Assembly (NCBI GenBank): GCA_951812345.1
Contig: OX638295.1
Span: forward strand, 1,956,965 to 2,020,964
DNA length: 64,000 nt
Source of the DNA: Rhodothermales bacterium
GTDB lineage: Bacteria; Bacteroidota; Rhodothermia; Rhodothermales; VXPQ01
Reading direction: 5' to 3'
This document shows, piece by piece, positions 61,201 to 64,000 of the stretch. Position numbers and translations under genes: made by a program. Each line of letters opens with the position of its first letter. The stretch's first letter is position 1. Under the pieces are notes generated by a model, which worked only from the letters and a program-made list of their open reading frames with translations, did no database searches and was not told the origin of the DNA.

Positions 61201-62268
61201 GATGCGCGGGTCCGAGAGACGAGAGCCGCCTGGCCCAATGGTGCCGTCGGTATCCCGGTACCACCCGAAATAGGGCAACGTCTCGATGACGACATTGTGG
61301 CCCGCCTTGTAGTTGAAGAGAAAGTGATCGACATCTTCGTCGCCTCTCCCCAGAAGTTCGGGATACACGCTATTGGCTTGAATAAAGCCTCCCCCGGCTT
61401 CCTGGTTCTTAAGCGTATCCGGGTTGAACAACATAAACGTGCGCGCTACCGCATCGGTCGGCAGGGTAGACACCAAGCCGCCGGTAAGCACATCCACGTT
61501 GTTCTGGTTCGGTTCGAACTTCGAGACCCAGGGTTCCCGGTCAATGGCGTAGGCGATCAGGTGATAGGGCCCGGTCTCGGCTTCGTCGCTGAAGACCCAG
61601 ATATAAAAGTCGCCGGTCAGCATCTGTCCGGTCGCCGCATCGACCGGCGACACCCAGCCGGTGAGGCGAAAATCACCCGACCCGTTACGCCCGTCGCCGG
61701 GTTCGCCAATAATGTCTCCGCTCATCTTATCGATGCCGCCCTGGTTGACGACGGTCGTATCGAGATCCGACATGTGGAACAGGCGCGCACTTACGTCAAG
61801 CTCGTCCTTCCCATCGTCGAGGAAAGAATGCGTGGAAGCGAAATAGTACATTTTCGTGGTGTCTACCGTGAACCGGTACACATCCACATCGCCCGCGGTC
61901 AGCGTGCTTCGAATCAACGCACCGGAGGCCTCGTCCGGATGGAGAACCGACGGCATACCGAGTACGTCGTTAATGTTGTCGGCCGTGTCAAAGAAGTTGT
62001 TGGGTTCGGCCTCATCCCGGGCGACATACCGATCGTCCAGGCTTTGAAGACGTCGTATAACGTCGGGAGACAACACCTCACGGGCCCGAGCCTCTTCTTC
62101 GGCCTTTTGCAACAGGACGGGGTCATCTCCAAATTTCTGGAGCACCTCTTCGTAGTGTTCTCCGTAACGTTCTTCGAGCGCCTGGTCGACGACTTTGGAC
62201 TGCCCAAATGCCGGGTTGAGCGTCAAAATCCATACCAGACCAAGCAGGAGTGTGGTAACTTTTTTCAT
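58252..62268 (-). CDS. Large secreted protein with multiple PPC (pre-peptidase C-terminal) domains and T9SS sorting domain
   Basis: The protein is 1338 residues. Signal peptide about 1-22 (MKKVTTLLLGLVWILTLNPA); an in-frame upstream ATG at 62352 would lie inside the porV-like gene. The body is built of about eight PPC-type beta domains, each introduced by an EPNN-like motif (EPNNFFDTADNI, EPNNTAAEATGI, EPNNSKAEAD, EPNNTFTEADAN, EPNNTVAEADAM and others) and containing D-D-F/Y beta strands. No protease catalytic domain is seen. The C-terminus (about 1250-1338) is a T9SS tail with NYPNPFNPATTIEYSLP, ending KSMLFIK. It may be an adhesin or polysaccharide-binding protein. It follows the PorV-like gene by 32 bases. 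Confidence 0.9.
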   Translation of the reverse strand: MKKVTTLLLGLVWILTLNPAFGQSKVVDQALEERYGEHYEEVLQKFGDDPVLLQKAEEEARAREVLSPDVIRRLQSLDDRYVARDEAEPNNFFDTADNINDVLGMPSVLHPDEASGALIRSTLTAGDVDVYRFTVDTTKMYYFASTHSFLDDGKDELDVSARLFHMSDLDTTVVNQGGIDKMSGDIIGEPGDGRNGSGDFRLTGWVSPVDAATGQMLTGDFYIWVFSDEAETGPYHLIAYAIDREPWVSKFEPNQNNVDVLTGGLVSTLPTDAVARTFMLFNPDTLKNQEAGGGFIQANSVYPELLGRGDEDVDHFLFNYKAGHNVVIETLPYFGWYRDTDGTIGPGGSRLSDPRIRVYDGDYTSILFEDDDGGREQMDGPNNIHSRIVLTPENLADKGVTADTPLWLWVSAWASTTRDPDFGTVNNNDPGRLMYQVYLHQYNAADPAEAEPNNTAAEATGIVARADTSSSGTFSGTGDEDWYRVFLHEVRMYTLFVSDPAVQMEVFHEFEADIAGNTEITSNLLTSGQVNNGLVTGFVPENSGAYLIKLTGAAGDYQFGVVDKGEIWVGLNANEPDDTLSDAMEQDQLPVGPGAAAANGMIFPAGDIDHYHFTVDAGTDINLTLSGSHMIVDDFDGEMELTGPSGSSLATSSAGINLAAPESGQYVVQVRSDNVGFYALSGGQPFEESEDNGTFAMANLIALGEGFIYEASLTSGDVDFYQFPLEAGNLYSFRSLDNGTGATLAVEFFDEVDGATLLDDSGWPDNYSGDNFKIANIIPRETKTYYLKISGSAGPYKVTSRVNTDYYALLHKGEPNNSKAEADAQGNYQAFGADVMYVLSEPEHPRFFGDEDWFRVMLTAGQTLRAEAKPVGENPDRWNRDTDTKITIFSESGVEELASDDDGGNDWYSNVSHTATADGVVYVKVHTSRTPDSADDRSMNRGDYILNIDVTSEEVEPNNTFTEADANPLTPGFIDAAYSADDGDQVDIFKLSLQADWIYHVRTMKPEGGFSGNFSAKLFKAGDTGTNLLNEDARGYNTRYSGDNLKLNIIPDATGDYFLELTGEGSGEYQVGLKGRDISALKAKGEPNNTVAEADAMGAQAFNKPGEVETYMLFNEGFAWDAATHHLSARWGDDVDIYRYDLNAGDTLVAESSPADGPLWPRDYDGFMRLLAADGDTLTSNDDGGFDWHSRIEFVAEAAGSYYVMLHSQDYGGGDNGGGTDRDPSRGEYNLSVMKMDGTDDVTDVESEEIPLTFELDQNYPNPFNPATTIEYSLPQASEVSLTVYNVLGQQVALLVDQSQAAGRYNVRFDASNLASGMYLYRLSAGDFVQTKSMLFIK

Positions 62269-62300
62269 GGCGTTGTAGCCTCCCGTTGTATGTTTTTGGT

Positions 62301-63362
62301 TTAAAGATAGACCCCCAGGGTTACCCGATGCACTTTCTGCAAGATGCCCCAATCCGAATAGGCATAGTCGAAAGCGAATCGACTCCGGTTCCTTAGTGTA
62401 TAGTGCAACCCGCCTCCGAACGTAAGTCCGTTCACAGAATCTCGTTCATACAAGTTCTGATATCCCGCACGCAAAAAGAGCAGGTTGTTAAATCCGTATT
62501 CGATGCCCAGGTTCATGCTTTCCGTCGAGCCGGTGGGGTGCATCAGATCAACCCCCATAACGACATGCCCCCTAGCGGGCAAGGACGTTTCATAACTCAT
62601 GCCGAACCGGAATATCTGTGGAAGCGAGAAGTTATCGGTTTCGTAGCTGACCGGCACGTTTTCGACGCCTCGGTTTACCATATCCGGATCAAGAACGTTG
62701 GTAAGATGTCGTCCCTCGATACGCATATCCGGTCCGAAATTTGAAATACTGGACCCCAACGAGAGCCCTCGCAACGGCGTTTGGTAATACACACCGGCGT
62801 CCAGAGCGGTCTGGTTGGCGCTTTCCGTCCATATCCGCTGGCTGATGTATTTCCCTGAAAGACCGATCGAGAACGAAGGGATCAACCGGGCCGATACCGA
62901 AATATTGACAGCTAAATCCTGCGCGTCGTAAAACTCGCCGGTACCCTCCGGAACGTCCACTGTGCGCACGGGCTGCTGCGGCACGGTCAGGGAAGTAAAA
63001 CTTGCACCGAGGACAGTGCCCAAAAAAGGCAAGGGCGTGGCAAGCGCAAAAAAATCGAAATTAGTGTCGGCCAGCCATTCGGCATGCGTGAACGACATGG
63101 CCATACCGTCGAGATAGGCCAGGCCGGCCGGATTCCAGTAGATAGCCTCCACCTCCCCGGCCTGTGCGGTGTAGGACCCGCCCATAGCCTCGGCGCGCGC
63201 GCCAATGCCAATCTCCAGAAAGGCGGCCGATATGGTGCCCTTGTTGGATACGTTTTGCACAAACGCGGGATCGCCAGGCTTGCCTGTATCCTGCGCATAC
63301 CCCGGCACACTAATAGCCAAAAGGAGCAGGCAACTCAGGAAAAGGTTTGCGTGTCTGTACAT
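62301..63362 (-). CDS. PorV/PorQ-family (UPF0164-like) outer-membrane protein
   Basis: The protein is 353 residues: signal peptide about 1-22 (YRHANLFLSCLLLLAISVPG), then a beta-barrel with the family's N-terminal plug AAFLEIGIGARAEAMGGSYTA and EAIYWNPAGLAYLDGMAMSFTHAEWL. Alternating strands and FRAGYQN-like turns end in VTLGVYL. PorV and relatives escort T9SS cargo at the outer membrane. Neighbours on both sides encode surface proteins, one with a T9SS tail, which supports a dedicated secretion and anchoring role. ATG 63362 (MYRHANLF) fits the signal; the ATG at 63374 adds four residues. Confidence 0.86.
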   Translation of the reverse strand: MYRHANLFLSCLLLLAISVPGYAQDTGKPGDPAFVQNVSNKGTISAAFLEIGIGARAEAMGGSYTAQAGEVEAIYWNPAGLAYLDGMAMSFTHAEWLADTNFDFFALATPLPFLGTVLGASFTSLTVPQQPVRTVDVPEGTGEFYDAQDLAVNISVSARLIPSFSIGLSGKYISQRIWTESANQTALDAGVYYQTPLRGLSLGSSISNFGPDMRIEGRHLTNVLDPDMVNRGVENVPVSYETDNFSLPQIFRFGMSYETSLPARGHVVMGVDLMHPTGSTESMNLGIEYGFNNLLFLRAGYQNLYERDSVNGLTFGGGLHYTLRNRSRFAFDYAYSDWGILQKVHRVTLGVYL

Positions 63363-63399
63363 GGATACCCTCACGGTGTATGCCGTTTGCCCTGCATCG

Positions 63400-64000
63400 T
63401 CACCTTATGATCGAGAATCGTCCGACTTTTTCCCCGATACCGGGCGCCTCCACGTGGTAGAGGTACACCCCGTAGGATACATCCAGGCCATCATCGGATT
63501 GAAGATTCCACATTGCTATGCTTCTATCCTCACTGGCCGAGTGCTGGATGATTTTCACCTGGCGTCCGCTTATAGTAAAAATGCGGATAGTGCACTCCTG
63601 GGGCAGGTTCCTGAAATCAATGCGTCGCTCGCCGCGCCCCGGTAACTGAAGATTGCGTGCTTCAAGAATGTTAACGGCTACATATGGATCCGGGACCACG
63701 TAAATGTCGTCGAGCGTGGCCTCCGGCAACTCTTCAAGCAGCCTGTTTCCATCTACTTTGAACTGGAGTACATCGTCGCGGTCGAAGGGCTTGCTGGTTT
63801 CCAGCAGCAATACGTCGCCTTCCACCGGAATCTCGTTCCGCGCAATCTCATCGAACGCCTCCAGATAGACCTCGGGGCTGGACAGGTTCGGCAGGAAAGT
63901 CTCCCATCGAGGAAGGGTCAATAACGAATCAAGGAGGTCGTTGTACCAGGGATTAATCTGCTGGAAGAAATCGTCAAGCTCCGTAACGCTCAGCGAAGGC
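63400..64000 (-). CDS. C-terminal part of a large surface protein with a divergent T9SS-like end domain (runs off edge)
   Basis: About 200 codons are visible, open to the right edge. An N-proximal region (PSLSVTELDDFFQQINPWYN) precedes a C-terminal beta-domain with VVPDPYVAVNILEARNLQLP, GRGERRIDFRNLPQ, CTIRIFTISGRQVKIIQH and YGVYLYHVEAPGIGEKVGRF. This resembles the end domain of long Bacteroidota/Rhodothermota secreted proteins that precede PorV-like genes. It lacks the usual YPNPFNP but has DPYVA instead. It ends 37 bases before the porV-like start on the same strand, so they are co-transcribed. Confidence 0.8.
   Translation of the reverse strand, partial: PSLSVTELDDFFQQINPWYNDLLDSLLTLPRWETFLPNLSSPEVYLEAFDEIARNEIPVEGDVLLLETSKPFDRDDVLQFKVDGNRLLEELPEATLDDIYVVPDPYVAVNILEARNLQLPGRGERRIDFRNLPQECTIRIFTISGRQVKIIQHSASEDRSIAMWNLQSDDGLDVSYGVYLYHVEAPGIGEKVGRFSIIR

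Noticed and set aside
60217-62304. A 695-codon forward open frame opposite the PPC-repeat gene
   Set aside because: It is antisense to a clear signal-peptide and T9SS protein, and its translation has no recognisable domain and odd composition.

Overview
The window looks like a chromosomal piece of a moderately GC-rich member of the Bacteroidota/Rhodothermota group. Evidence for this is the PNPFNP-type C-terminal sorting domains of the type IX secretion system (T9SS), a PorV/PorQ-like outer-membrane protein, a DUF4293-like membrane protein, an exbB-exbD-exbD energising cluster and several Tat-exported Gfo/Idh/MocA oxidoreductases. A Rhodothermales-like marine heterotroph is my best guess; it is an inference, since no rRNA gene is present. 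No tRNA, rRNA or CRISPR array was seen.

Layout. 1-7,100: the 5' end of recQ (cut by the window edge), a family 2 glycosyltransferase, a DUF4293-EamA pair, an exbB / small membrane protein / exbD / exbD operon closed by a strong terminator, and an S41 processing protease. 7,300-12,000: a forward trio made of a PolX-like protein whose polymerase aspartates are gone but whose PHP domain is intact, a penicillin-acylase-like protein and a BadF/NAGK-type kinase. 12,000-17,800: a tight reverse five-gene operon, acs - hydroxypyruvate-isomerase-like - Tat-lipoprotein TIM barrel - DUF4212 - SSS symporter. 17,900-20,540: a pabB-pabC fusion and a phosphopantetheinyl transferase. 20,640-21,880: a graveyard of IS3 pieces ending in a terminator. 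21,900-34,200: xylB, pckA, two carboxylate transporters, an FprA-type ferredoxin reductase, and a Gfo/Idh/MocA - PVC-type cytochrome pair.

34,900-40,740: one giant secreted protein (ten PKD-like repeats, eight plant-type leucine-rich repeats and a T9SS tail). 41,000-46,450: a sulfite-reduction and siroheme operon (sulfite reductase, cobA, cysH, precorrin-2 dehydrogenase, plus a beta-hydroxyacid dehydrogenase) preceded by a striking candidate structured RNA with its own promoter and intrinsic terminator. 46,480-54,700: a YceI protein, another IS3 scrap, three Tat-type Gfo/Idh/MocA proteins with ApbE among them, a truncated Vgb-like fragment, an esterase and a DeoR regulator. 54,800-64,000: a reverse cluster of secreted phosphatase, SurA-like lipoprotein, a 1338-residue PPC-repeat T9SS substrate, a PorV-like protein and the C-terminus of another surface protein.

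How it fits together. The cell seems to take up acetate or related acids, dicarboxylates and sugars. It activates acetate with Acs, runs gluconeogenesis through PEPCK and makes cysteine from sulfite. It exports many oxidoreductases and giant adhesive or enzymatic proteins through Tat and T9SS, with ExbBD supplying energy for outer-membrane import.

Most notable unexplained features: (1) six copies of a roughly 40-bp hairpin-forming intergenic repeat with core GGATACTCTGATTA; (2) the roughly 300-nt structured leader or ncRNA upstream of the sulfite reductase gene; (3) the catalytically stripped PolX; (4) a Gfo/Idh/MocA protein with EAP in place of the EKP motif.
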